The notes beneath the pieces are model-generated. The model was given only the letters and a program-made list of their open reading frames with translations. It was not told the DNA's origin and did no database searches. From contig RXJJ01000013.1 of assembly GCA_003963145.1 (NCBI GenBank), forward strand, positions 25,058-89,057: a DNA stretch of 64,000 nt, read 5' to 3'. The stretch is from Bradyrhizobiaceae bacterium (GTDB taxonomy: Bacteria; Pseudomonadota; Alphaproteobacteria; Rhizobiales; Xanthobacteraceae). The translations under genes and the position numbers were made by a program. This document shows, piece after piece, positions 1 to 9,350 of the stretch. Within the stretch, counting starts at the first letter, position 1. Each line of letters opens with the position of its first letter.

Positions 1-523
1 GGGTCTGTCGAAATTCGCGGGTCGGCGTCTGCCGCTGAACGAGGAGGTCTATGCCTCGGCCTCGGCGACGAATTTCCGCAATCAGAGTATCGCGCGCCTG
101 CTGCAGAGCCTGAACCGGATCTATTTCGACCCCGCCGAGGCGACCGACCTCTACACCCGGCAGTGTTCGCTCAATGTCAGCGCCCGCGATCTTGCCGTGA
201 TGGGCGCGACGCTGGCGGACGGAGGCGTCAATCCGATTACAAAGCAGCGCGTCGTCGATCCGACAGTGTGTCACTACGCGCTCGCCGTGATGACCACGGC
301 GGGTCTTTACGAGACGTCGGGCGACTGGCTCTACGATATCGGCCTTCCGGGCAAGAGCGGGATCGGCGGCGGCATCGTCACCGTGTCGCCGGGCAAGGGT
401 GGGCTCGGCACGTTCGCGCCGCCGCTCGACGCGGCGGGCAACAGCGTGAAGGGCCAGCTTGTCGCGAAATATCTGTCGCACCACCTCGGCATGGATTTGT
501 TCGTATCGAAAGCCGAAGAATGA
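1..523 (+). CDS. glsA: Glutaminase, 3' part (5' end outside the window)
   Basis: The open frame runs in from the window edge (codons in frame from base 2) and stops with TGA at 521-523. About 173 C-terminal residues are visible. They match the serine-dependent beta-lactamase-like glutaminase family: the stretch around NQSIARLL, the YTRQCSL segment, LAVMGATLADGGVNP, and the glycine-rich PGKSGIGGGI motif near the active-site cleft. The enzyme hydrolyses L-glutamine to glutamate and ammonia in the cytoplasm. The N-terminal catalytic Ser-x-x-Lys is outside the window. An MFS transporter follows on the same strand after a repeat-filled gap, so joint expression is possible but not shown. Confidence 0.9.
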   Translation, partial: GLSKFAGRRLPLNEEVYASASATNFRNQSIARLLQSLNRIYFDPAEATDLYTRQCSLNVSARDLAVMGATLADGGVNPITKQRVVDPTVCHYALAVMTTAGLYETSGDWLYDIGLPGKSGIGGGIVTVSPGKGGLGTFAPPLDAAGNSVKGQLVAKYLSHHLGMDLFVSKAEE

Positions 524-540
524 TCGCGCTGCTTTGAAAT

Positions 541-623
541 TTGCGGGGCTTTGAATCTTGCAGGGTTTGGAATCTTGCAGGGCTTGGAATTTTGCAAGAC
601 TTGGACTTTGCAAGGCTTGCACG
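541..623. repeat. Degenerate 17-bp tandem repeat, about five copies
   Basis: Units of about 17 bp start at 541, 558, 575, 592 and 608. Each begins TTGCRRGG or TTGCAAG and is followed by YTTGGAMT. The second and third units differ at only two positions; the later units drift and one is 16 bp. The array fills most of the gap between the glutaminase stop and the MFS start. It lies upstream of the ribosome-binding region, so it would be in the 5' leader or promoter of the MFS gene. Confidence 0.8.
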
Positions 624-667
624 AATGGCAATTCACGTCAGTTCAATTTTTTAGAAAAAGGGGCGTC

Positions 668-2314
668 ATGACAACACTCACAGCAGCAAGCCAGCCGACG
701 AGCGAGTCCAGGGAATCATGGGTCCCCATGATCGCCATTGCCCTGGGTCAGGTGCTGATGTCCTTCAACGTCGCGTCGCTGCCGGTGGCCATGGGTGGCA
801 TGGTCAAGAGCTTCGACGTGCCGCCGACCACGGTCGCCACCGGCATCGTGATGTATTCGATGCTGGTGGCCGGCTTTGTGATGCTCGGCGCCAAGCTCAA
901 TCAGCGCTTCGGCGCGCTCAGGGTTTTTCGCGCGGTCGTGGTGCTGTTCGGCATCGCGCAGGTGGTGATGACCTTCAGCCCCTCGGCGAACTTCATGATT
1001 CTCGCGCAAGGCATGTCGGGCGCAGCCGGCGCGGCGCTGGTGCCGTCTCTGGTCGCGCTGATCGCGGAAAATTATCGCGGCGCTCAGCAGGCGACAGCGC
1101 TCGGCGCGCTCGGCTCCGCCCGCGCGGGCGCCGGCGTCGCGGCCTTTTTGATCGGGGGCATTCTCGGCACCTATATCGGCTGGCGCCCGGCGTTCGGAAT
1201 CCTGATCGCCTTGTCGGCGCTGGTTTTCGTGTTGAGTTTCCGCCTCAAGCCGGACGCGGGCCGTCCCGAGGTCAGGATTGATCTTGTCGGCGTTCTGCTC
1301 GCGGCGGCGTCCATCGTGATGATCAGCTTCGGCTTCAACAATCTGAATCGCTGGGGCCTCGGTCTGGCGACGCCGAACGCGCCGTTCGATATTCTCGGCC
1401 TGTCGCCCGCGCCGGCCCTGATCGTGATCGGTATCGTGCTCGGTCAGGCCTTCCTGATGTGGACGCGCCGCCGTCAGGCGGCGGGCCAGACGCCGCTCCT
1501 TGCACTGGAGGTGATCGGCTCGTCGCAGGAGCGCGCGGCGGTCTATGCGATGTTCGCCGTCGTCGCGCTGGAGGCGATGCTGAACTTCTCGGTGCCGCTC
1601 TATATCCAGATCGTGCAGGGACGGTCGCCGATCGCGACCGCGGTGGCAATGCTGCCATTCAACCTCACGGTATTCTTCGCCGCGATGCTGATCGTCCGCC
1701 TGTACAATCGCCTGAGCCCGCGCCAGATCGGTCGCTACGGTTTCATGCTCTGCACCGCAGGTCTGCTATGGCTCGCTTTCGTCGTGCACAATGACTGGAG
1801 CGCGCTGCCGGTTCTGCTCGGCCTGTTTATCTTCGGCGTCGGGCAGGGGTCTCTGGTCACGCTGCTGTTCAACGTGCTGGTCACCGCGTCACCAAAGGAG
1901 CTTGCAGGGGACGTCGGATCGCTGCGGGGGACGACCAACAATCTCGCCGCCGCCGTGGGTACCGCTGTTGTCGGCGCCTTGCTTGTCGGATTATTGAGCG
2001 CGACCGTATTGCGTTACATCGCGGCCAATCCCGTCTTGCCGCCGGCGATTCAGGCCGAACTCAATCTCGACAACATCAACTTCATCACCAACGACCGGCT
2101 CAAGAGCGTGATGGAGACGACGTCGGCAACGCCGGTTCAGGTCGCCGAGGCCGTTCGCGTCAACACCGAATCCCGGTTGCAGGCCCTCAAGATCGGCCTG
2201 CTGCTCATGGCGGGTATCGCGATGCTGGCGATTTTCCCCGCGGGGCAGTTGCCGAATTACATTCCGGGCGAGGTGCCGGACCCGTCGCCGCGCCCGCACG
2301 TCAAGAAGGAATAG
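668..2314 (+). CDS. MFS transporter, probably a 14-helix drug/metabolite exporter
   Basis: This 548-residue polytopic membrane protein opens with a short polar N-terminus, then alternating hydrophobic helices. An MFS motif-A-like loop (GAKLNQRFGALRVF) follows the second helix. The length and the hydrophilic segment near the C-terminus fit a DHA2-type 14-helix exporter, but the substrate cannot be read from sequence. I chose the ATG at 668 because it has a purine-rich AGAAAAAGGGG just upstream. An earlier in-frame ATG at 551 would force translation through the tandem repeat. A hairpin after the stop separates it from the convergent oxidoreductase gene. Confidence 0.85.
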   Translation: MTTLTAASQPTSESRESWVPMIAIALGQVLMSFNVASLPVAMGGMVKSFDVPPTTVATGIVMYSMLVAGFVMLGAKLNQRFGALRVFRAVVVLFGIAQVVMTFSPSANFMILAQGMSGAAGAALVPSLVALIAENYRGAQQATALGALGSARAGAGVAAFLIGGILGTYIGWRPAFGILIALSALVFVLSFRLKPDAGRPEVRIDLVGVLLAAASIVMISFGFNNLNRWGLGLATPNAPFDILGLSPAPALIVIGIVLGQAFLMWTRRRQAAGQTPLLALEVIGSSQERAAVYAMFAVVALEAMLNFSVPLYIQIVQGRSPIATAVAMLPFNLTVFFAAMLIVRLYNRLSPRQIGRYGFMLCTAGLLWLAFVVHNDWSALPVLLGLFIFGVGQGSLVTLLFNVLVTASPKELAGDVGSLRGTTNNLAAAVGTAVVGALLVGLLSATVLRYIAANPVLPPAIQAELNLDNINFITNDRLKSVMETTSATPVQVAEAVRVNTESRLQALKIGLLLMAGIAMLAIFPAGQLPNYIPGEVPDPSPRPHVKKE

Positions 2315-2324
2315 CGGCCACAGG

Positions 2325-2353
2325 AGGGCAGGCGCGTAAGGCGCCTGCCTTTC
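2325..2353. terminator. Bidirectional hairpin terminator between convergent genes
   Basis: A perfect 9-bp GC-rich stem, GGCAGGCGC (2327-2335) with GCGCCTGCC (2341-2349), has a 5-base loop and can extend by weaker pairs. It is followed by TTT on the plus strand. It lies exactly between the MFS stop (2314) and the stop of the minus-strand oxidoreductase (2357), so it can serve both transcripts. Confidence 0.75.
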
Positions 2354-2356
2354 AGG

Positions 2357-3367
2357 TCACCAGCCTTCGAGCACAAGCTTGCCGACCGACTTGCCGCTCT
2401 CGATGGCGGCATGCGCCTTTTTCAGATTGGCGGCGTCGATCTTGCCCAGCACCTTGTCGAGCGTGGTCCTGATCTCGCCTTTGTCGATCAGCGCCGACAC
2501 GCGGTCGAGCAGTTCGTGCTGCTTGATCATGTCGGGCGTCTGGAAGGTCGAGCGGGTGAACATCGATTCCCAATTGAGCGAAACGGCCTTGCCCTTGAGC
2601 AGGACCGCGTCGAGCTTCGTTGGATCGTCGATCACGCCGATGTGGCCCTGCGGGGCGACGATGTCGGCCAGCGCGGGAAAGTGCTGATCGGTGCCGGTCA
2701 GGCTCGCGATCAGCGAAACCGGCGCGACATTCAGTTTCTCGATCTGCTCCTTCATCGGCTTGGAGTGATCGACCACGTGATGCGCGCCGAGATCGAGGCA
2801 CCACTTCATTGTTTCAGGCCGCGAGGCGGTGGCGATCACGGTCAGGCCCGTCAGCTCGCGTGCGATCTGGATGAAGATCGAGCCGACGCCGCCCGCGCCG
2901 CCGACGATCAGGATGCTTCGTTTGTCGCTTGCGCCTTCCTGCACGCCGAGCCGGTCGAACAATAATTCCCAAGCGGTGATCGAGGTCAGCGGCAGCGCGG
3001 CGGCCTGCGCGAAGGAGAGCGATTTCGGCTTGTGGCCGACGATGCGCTCATCGACCAGATGAAATTCGGAGTTGGTGCCCTGGCGCACGATCGCGCCGGC
3101 GTAGAACACTTCGTCGCCCGGCTTGAACAGCGTCACGTCAGGGCCAACAGCGTCGACCAAGCCGGCTGCGTCGAAGCCGAGAATTTTGAATTCGCCCGCC
3201 GGCGGCTCGGCGCGCTTGCGCACCTTGGCGTCCACCGGATTGACCGAGATCGCCTTCACCGCCACGCGGATATCGCGTCCTTTCGGCTCGGGTTTGGCGG
3301 CTTCGAAATCAACCAGCGAATCCGCCGCATCGATCGGCAGCGACTTTTTGTAACCCACGGCCTTCAT
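2357..3367 (-). CDS. Zinc-free MDR-family NADPH:quinone reductase-like oxidoreductase
   Basis: The 336-residue protein is a medium-chain dehydrogenase/reductase. It has an N-terminal GroES-like catalytic domain (NPVDAKVRKR, LGFDAAGLVDAVG) and a Rossmann cofactor domain with GGAGGVGSIFIQIA. The cysteine and histidine zinc ligands of true alcohol dehydrogenases are absent, which fits the quinone/enone reductase branch. The ATG at 3367 is chosen because GGAG lies 8 bases upstream; the ATG 12 bases earlier sits inside that Shine-Dalgarno region. The gene is divergent from an HxlR regulator, the arrangement known for redox-controlled quinone reductases (the QorR type), so local control by that regulator is likely. 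That is inference. Confidence 0.85.
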   Translation of the reverse strand: MKAVGYKKSLPIDAADSLVDFEAAKPEPKGRDIRVAVKAISVNPVDAKVRKRAEPPAGEFKILGFDAAGLVDAVGPDVTLFKPGDEVFYAGAIVRQGTNSEFHLVDERIVGHKPKSLSFAQAAALPLTSITAWELLFDRLGVQEGASDKRSILIVGGAGGVGSIFIQIARELTGLTVIATASRPETMKWCLDLGAHHVVDHSKPMKEQIEKLNVAPVSLIASLTGTDQHFPALADIVAPQGHIGVIDDPTKLDAVLLKGKAVSLNWESMFTRSTFQTPDMIKQHELLDRVSALIDKGEIRTTLDKVLGKIDAANLKKAHAAIESGKSVGKLVLEGW

Positions 3368-3448
3368 TGCAATCTCCATTCAGAACATGTCCGCGCGGAT
3401 GAAGTGCCTTTGCCGGGTATGGATTGCAAGTACTGTCGATTTTGTGGC

Positions 3449-3470
3449 ATAGTCCCCGAACGGATACTAT
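3449..3470. promoter_or_regulatory. Candidate operator in the quinone reductase/hxlR divergent promoter
   Basis: ATAGT (3449-3453) and ACTAT (3466-3470) form an inverted repeat with 12 bases between the arms. It sits in the 130-base gap between the two divergent genes, about 28 bases upstream of the hxlR-type start. HxlR proteins are dimers that bind such dyads. The arms are short and the assignment rests on position only. Confidence 0.35.
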
Positions 3471-3497
3471 TGGAATTCATCCCATGAAATTGATCTC

Positions 3498-3890
3498 ATG
3501 AAACGCCGGAATTTCGATTGCGGGGACGCCTGTCCGGTCGAGGTCACGCTCGATCTGATCGACGGCAAATGGAAGGGCGTGATCCTGTTCCATTTGCAGA
3601 AGGGGTTTCTGCGTTTCGGCGAACTGCGCCGCGAGATGCCGGGCATTACCCAGCGCATGCTGACCAAGCAGCTTCGGGCGCTTGAGGAAGACGGCCTCAT
3701 CACCCGCAAGGTCTATGCCGAGGTGCCGCCGCGCGTGGAATATGCGCTCTCGGAGACGGGCGAGCGGCTGCGGCCGGTGATCGACGCGCTCCGCTCTTGG
3801 GGAATCGAACACAAGGCGCGGCTGGAAGCCGAGGCCGCCATCGAGGCTCCCACGAAAAAACCCAAAATCGCGCCCAATCGTGCGGCCTGA
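3498..3890 (+). CDS. HxlR-family winged-helix regulator
   Basis: A 130-residue DNA-binding protein with the HxlR signature: CPVE near residue 12, the LIDGKWKGVILF segment, LRFGELRREMPGITQRMLTKQL as the recognition region, and LTEDGL-like EEDGLITR before the wing. Two cysteines, Cys8 and Cys12, are at the N-terminus. In characterised quinone- or aldehyde-sensing relatives an N-terminal cysteine is the redox switch, so thiol-based sensing is plausible. The lysine-rich tail after residue 115 has no recognised domain. The gene is divergent from the quinone-reductase-like gene and probably controls it. Confidence 0.88.
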   Translation: MKRRNFDCGDACPVEVTLDLIDGKWKGVILFHLQKGFLRFGELRREMPGITQRMLTKQLRALEEDGLITRKVYAEVPPRVEYALSETGERLRPVIDALRSWGIEHKARLEAEAAIEAPTKKPKIAPNRAA

Positions 3891-3971
3891 CCGGTCTGTT
3901 TCGCCGGTTGTTTGCTTCTCTTTGGGAGCCCCACCGACTATATGTCAGCCGTCAAATTCCGGGATTTTTTC

Positions 3972-5356
<1,385 letters not shown>

Positions 5357-5360
<4 letters not shown>

Positions 5361-6688
5361 GCGCCAAGCGCACCACGCAATCCTCGAACCTCTTCGCCGC
5401 GGCGGGGCTGGAGCAGGACGCGCCGCGTCCGCTTGCCGATAAACTGCGTCCCCGCACGCTCGCCGATGTGGTGGGGCAGGATCACATCCTCGGGCCTGAC
5501 GGCGCGCTGACGCGGATGCTGGAGACGCGCACCCTCGGCTCGCTGGTGTTCTGGGGTCCGCCCGGCACCGGCAAGACTACTGTGGCGCGGCTGCTCGCGG
5601 ACGCAACCGAACTTCACTTCGAACAGATTTCGGCGGTGTTCTCCGGCGTGGCCGATCTGAAAAAGGTGTTCGATGCCGCGCGCGAGCGCCGCGAAATGGG
5701 CAAGGGCACGCTGCTGTTCGTGGACGAGGTGCACAGGTTCAACCGCGCGCAGCAGGATTCGTTTCTGCCGGTGATGGAAGACGGCACCGTGGTGCTGGTC
5801 GGCGCGACCACGGAAAATCCCTCGTTCGAACTCAACGCCGCGCTTTTGTCGCGCGCGCGGGTGCTGGTGTTTCATTCGCTCGACGAAGCGGCGATCGAAA
5901 GGCTTTATACGCGCGCCGAAGGTGTCGAAGGCAAGCGCCTGCCGCTCGACGACGAGGCGCGCGCCGTGCTTGTGCGGATGGCGGACGGCGACGGACGCGC
6001 CGCGCTGACGCTGGCGGAGGAAGTCTGGCGTGCAGCGCGCACCGACGAGATTTTCAGCGCCGCGCAGCTGCAGGAGATTCTCCAGCGCCGCGCGCCGATC
6101 TACGACAAATCCGCCGACGGCCACTACAACCTGATCTCCGCGCTGCATAAGGCGGTGCGCGGCTCCGATCCCGATGCCTCCCTTTATTACTTTGCGCGCA
6201 TGCTGGATGCCGGCGAAGACCCCTTGTTTCTCGCGCGCCGCGTGGTGCGGATGGCGGTGGAAGACATCGGCATGGCCGATCCGCAGGCGCTGGTCGTCGC
6301 CAACGCGGCGAAGGATGCCTACGACTTTCTCGGGTCGCCCGAGGGCGAACTCGCCATCGCGCAGGCGGTGATCTATGTCGCCACCGCGCCGAAATCCAAC
6401 GCCGCCTACAAGGCCTTCAGCGCGGCCAAGCGCGTGGCGAGGGAGGGCGGCTCGCTGCTGCCGCCCAAGCATATCCTTAACGCGCCGACCAAATTGATGC
6501 AGTCCGAAGGGTACGGCAGCGGTTATCAATACGACCACGACACGCCGGACGCTTTTTCCGGGCAGGACTATTTCCCCGAGGCGCTCGGCCGGCAAACCTT
6601 CTACAATCCGCCCGACCGTGGATTCGAGCGCGAGATTCGCAAGCGGCTCGATTACTGGGCGAAACTGAGAAAAGACAAATCGTCATGA
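5357..6688 (+). CDS. rarA: Replication-associated recombination ATPase RarA (MgsA)
   Basis: A 443-residue AAA+ ATPase. The Walker A motif GPPGTGKTT is at about 67-75 and the Walker B LLFVDEVHRF at about 119-128. The HRFNRAQQDSFLP sequence after Walker B is typical of RarA/WRNIP1. The C-terminal part (GSDPDASLYY, LARRVVRMAVEDIGMADP, the YKAFSAAKR region) is the tetramerisation domain of the family. The protein acts at stalled replication forks. The start ATG lies in the ATGA overlap with the upstream protease stop. The 3' end overlaps the next start in the same way, so three genes form one coupled operon. Confidence 0.93.
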
Positions 6689-7923
6689 GCCGCCGTTTTC
6701 GCAAGCCGCTTGAAAAGAAGGCCGTGCGCGAGGCCCGCAAAGGCGACAAGCGCGGAGCGACGAAAGCCGGCAAGCCGTCGTTTGCCAAATCTTCGTTCGC
6801 CAAAAAGGCAACGGACAAGCGTGGCCCGGGCCAGCGCGGTCTGGACAAGCCGTCCTTCAAGGATCGCCGCCCCGCGAAGCCGCCGCTCGAACCGCGCGAG
6901 CCGGTCAAGGCGGAAAAGCCCGACGCGATTTTGCCGACCAAGGTCGAGACAGTCACCGTCACGGCGGACGAAGCCAACATGCGCGTCGATCGCTTTCTCG
7001 AGGCGCGCTATCCGGGCCTGTCGTTCTCCCACATCCAGCGCATCGTCCGCAAAGGCGAACTGCGCGTCAACGGCAAGCGCGCCGACAGCAAGGACCGGTT
7101 GAGCGAAGGCGACGCCGTGCGGATTCCGCCGCTCAAGCTCGATACGCCGAAGGTCAATGAATTGTCCGAAGCCGCGCGGAAGACCCGCGATGAGCTTGCG
7201 AAAATGGTCCTTTACGAGGACGACGATGTGATGGTGCTGAACAAGCCCGCCGGCCTTGCGGTGCAGGGCGGCTCGGGCCTCTCGCGTCACGTCGATCAGA
7301 TGCTGGAGACCATGCGCGACGCCAAGGGTCAGCGTCCGCGTCTCGTGCATCGCCTCGACCGCGAAACCTCCGGCTGCCTCCTGATCGCCAAGACGCGCTT
7401 TGCGGCCTCGGTGCTGACCGGCTCGTTCCGCCATCGCTCCGCGCGCAAGATCTACTGGGCGCTGGTCGCCGGCGTACCGAAGCCGAAGCAGGGCCGCATC
7501 TCGACCTACCTCGCAAAAGAGGAGAGCGAGGAGGATTCGATCATGCGGATCGCCGAGCATGGCGAGGAGGGTGCGGCGCACGCGGTGACGTATTACGCGG
7601 TGGTCGAGGCCTCGGCACAGAAGCTGGCCTGGGTCTCGCTGAAGCCGGTGACGGGCCGCACCCACCAGCTTCGCGCGCACATGGCGCATATCGACCACGC
7701 CATCGTCGGCGATCCGAAATATTTCAACAAGGAGAACTGGCAGCTGCCTGGCGGGTTGCAGAACCGCCTGCATCTGCTGGCGCGGCGCATCATTATCCCT
7801 CATCCGCGCGGCGGCGTGATTGACGTCACTGCGCCGCTGCCGCCGCACATGCTGCAATCGTGGAATCTGCTCGGGTTGGAATCCGATCGGTTCGACCCGA
7901 TCGAGAATGCGCCGGAGGAGTGA
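6685..7923 (+). CDS. RluC/RluD-type 23S rRNA pseudouridine synthase
   Basis: A 412-residue RNA-modifying enzyme. Residues 1-85 are a Lys/Arg-rich, probably disordered extension with repeated SFAK-like motifs that could bind RNA. An S4 domain spans about 98-148 (MRVDRFLEARYPG, IQRIVRKGELRVNG). The catalytic domain has HRLDRETSG with the invariant Asp225, followed by TGRTHQLRAHMA and VGDPKYF. It isomerises specific uridines in 23S rRNA; RluC and RluD targets cannot be told apart here. Its ATG lies in a four-base overlap with the rarA stop. The basic extension is longer than in typical RluC. Confidence 0.9.
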   Translation: MSRRFRKPLEKKAVREARKGDKRGATKAGKPSFAKSSFAKKATDKRGPGQRGLDKPSFKDRRPAKPPLEPREPVKAEKPDAILPTKVETVTVTADEANMRVDRFLEARYPGLSFSHIQRIVRKGELRVNGKRADSKDRLSEGDAVRIPPLKLDTPKVNELSEAARKTRDELAKMVLYEDDDVMVLNKPAGLAVQGGSGLSRHVDQMLETMRDAKGQRPRLVHRLDRETSGCLLIAKTRFAASVLTGSFRHRSARKIYWALVAGVPKPKQGRISTYLAKEESEEDSIMRIAEHGEEGAAHAVTYYAVVEASAQKLAWVSLKPVTGRTHQLRAHMAHIDHAIVGDPKYFNKENWQLPGGLQNRLHLLARRIIIPHPRGGVIDVTAPLPPHMLQSWNLLGLESDRFDPIENAPEE

Positions 7924-7966
7924 GGCTTGTCGCAGTCACCTCTGAACACGATATGGAATGAGAGCA

Positions 7967-8050
7967 CGTCATGGCCGGGCTTGTCCCGGCCATCCACTTG
8001 ACCATTGGCAAGGAAAGACGTGGATGCCCGGAATAAATCCGGGCATGACG
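7967..8050. repeat. REP-like intergenic palindrome
   Basis: Two hairpins, CGTCATGGCCGGG-CTTGT-CCCGGCCATCCAC (7967-7997) and CGTGGATGCCCGG-AATAAAT-CCGGGCATGACG (8019-8050), are arranged so that their outer arms are also complementary, giving an 84-bp nested palindrome. From general knowledge, very similar GTCATGGCCGGG / CCCGGGCATGAC elements are dispersed through Bradyrhizobium-group genomes. It lies between the rluC-like stop and the next gene. I see only one copy here. Confidence 0.75.
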
Positions 8051-8070
8051 AACGAGAGATTGGAGGCGGA

Positions 8071-8466
8071 ATGGACGCAAAGATCGTCTCGATCGGGCCT
8101 TGGCTGGCCGCCGCACTCGTTTTGCTGATTTGTCTCGGTCCGGCCGCCGCCCAGATCTTCCAGACGCCCGGCACGTTTCAGGGGCCGGGCAATTCGCCTG
8201 TGATTCCGTATCCGACCGCGCCGCCGCGTCCGGCGCCGCCGCCGGTTTACGTGCCGCAGGTGCCGCAGATGAATTCGCCGCCGTCGTTCCAGCTTCAGAA
8301 CACGAAGCCGAGCCTGGTCGAGAGCGATCCGCCGCAGACCAGTCTCAAGCCGCAGCACCGCAAATCGTATGGCCAGCGGTTTACACGCTGTCTCAACGAA
8401 GGCGCGGCGATGGGGCTGACGCCGAACGAGCGCAATTCCTACGCGCGATCCTGCGCCCAACAATGA
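8071..8466 (+). CDS. Secreted proline-rich hypothetical protein
   Basis: A 131-residue protein. Residues 1-28 form a signal peptide (hydrophobic core WLAAALVLLICLG, cleavage near AAAQ). A Pro-rich segment follows (YPTAPPRPAPPP, VPQVPQ), then a C-terminal part with two cysteines (RFTRCLNEGAAMGLTPNERNSYARSCAQ) that may form a disulfide. I do not recognise a function. The ATG at 8071 is chosen because GGAGG lies 6 bases upstream; an earlier start at 8005 would translate part of the intergenic palindrome. It is 7 bases from the ATP12 gene and probably shares its transcript. Confidence 0.75.
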   Translation: MDAKIVSIGPWLAAALVLLICLGPAAAQIFQTPGTFQGPGNSPVIPYPTAPPRPAPPPVYVPQVPQMNSPPSFQLQNTKPSLVESDPPQTSLKPQHRKSYGQRFTRCLNEGAAMGLTPNERNSYARSCAQQ

Positions 8467-8473
8467 CGCTCGC

Positions 8474-9247
8474 ATGAAAGAACTGTTCGAGGAAGTTGCC
8501 GGGCATTCGCCGCTCGATCCGCAGGAGGCTTCGCGCAAGTCTTCGCGCACGCCGCTGCGCAAGCGATTTTACGAGAAGGCGGCGGTCAGCGAGACACCGG
8601 ACGGCTTCGCCGTCACGCTCGACGGCAAGCCTGTCCGCACCCCAGGCCGGAATTTGCTCGCCGCGCCGGTGCGCGCGATTGCCGACACCATCGCCGCGGA
8701 ATGGAACGCGCAGGGCGAACAGATCGATCCGATGTCGATGCCGATGACGCGGCTCGCCAATTCCACCGTCGACGGCGTGAGCGGCAACACCGGCGCCGTG
8801 GCCGATGACATCGCCAAATATTTTGGATCGGACCTGCTGTTCTATCGCGCGAGCTTTCCCGAAGGGCTGATCGCGCGGCAGGCGGAGCATTGGGACCCCG
8901 TGCTGCGATGGGCGGCGGACGATCTCGGTGCGCATTTCATTCTGGGCGAGGGCGTGATGCATGTCGCGCAGCCGGACCCGGCCATCGCCGCCGCGCGCGC
9001 GGCGTTGCCGGACGATGCATGGCGGCTCGCGGCGATGCATGTCATCACCTCGCTGACCGGCTCGGCGCTGCTGGCGCTCGCGCTGAAGCATGGCGCGCGC
9101 AGTCACGATCAGGTCTGGGCCGCCGGTCATGTCGACGAGGACTGGAACAGCCAGCAATGGGGCGAGGATGAGGAAGTCGCGCAGCGCCGGGCTTCGCGGC
9201 GGCGCGATTTCGAGGCGGCCGCGCAGGTGCTGAAGGCACTCGGTTGA
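8474..9247 (+). CDS. ATP12-family F1-ATPase assembly chaperone
   Basis: The 257-residue protein matches the ATP12 family found in mitochondria and alphaproteobacteria. Recognisable parts are RKRFYEKA, VTLDGKPVRTPGRNLL, AEWNAQGEQIDPMSMPMTRLANSTVDGV, and the C-terminal HVDEDWNSQQWGEDEEVAQRR. It is expected to bind the F1 alpha subunit during ATP synthase assembly in the cytoplasm. The ATG at 8474 follows the preceding stop by 7 bases, so this is likely a two-gene unit with the secreted protein, although no functional link is evident. Length and motif order are normal. Confidence 0.9.
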   Translation: MKELFEEVAGHSPLDPQEASRKSSRTPLRKRFYEKAAVSETPDGFAVTLDGKPVRTPGRNLLAAPVRAIADTIAAEWNAQGEQIDPMSMPMTRLANSTVDGVSGNTGAVADDIAKYFGSDLLFYRASFPEGLIARQAEHWDPVLRWAADDLGAHFILGEGVMHVAQPDPAIAAARAALPDDAWRLAAMHVITSLTGSALLALALKHGARSHDQVWAAGHVDEDWNSQQWGEDEEVAQRRASRRRDFEAAAQVLKALG

Positions 9248-9350
9248 ACGGTCGCCGCCATGATCGGGCTGAAACCGGCCATCGCAAGCGATCGGTTAAC
9301 AGACCCTTTACGACGCCGGGTTAGCTTTCCGTCCTCACTGGACACCCCGC

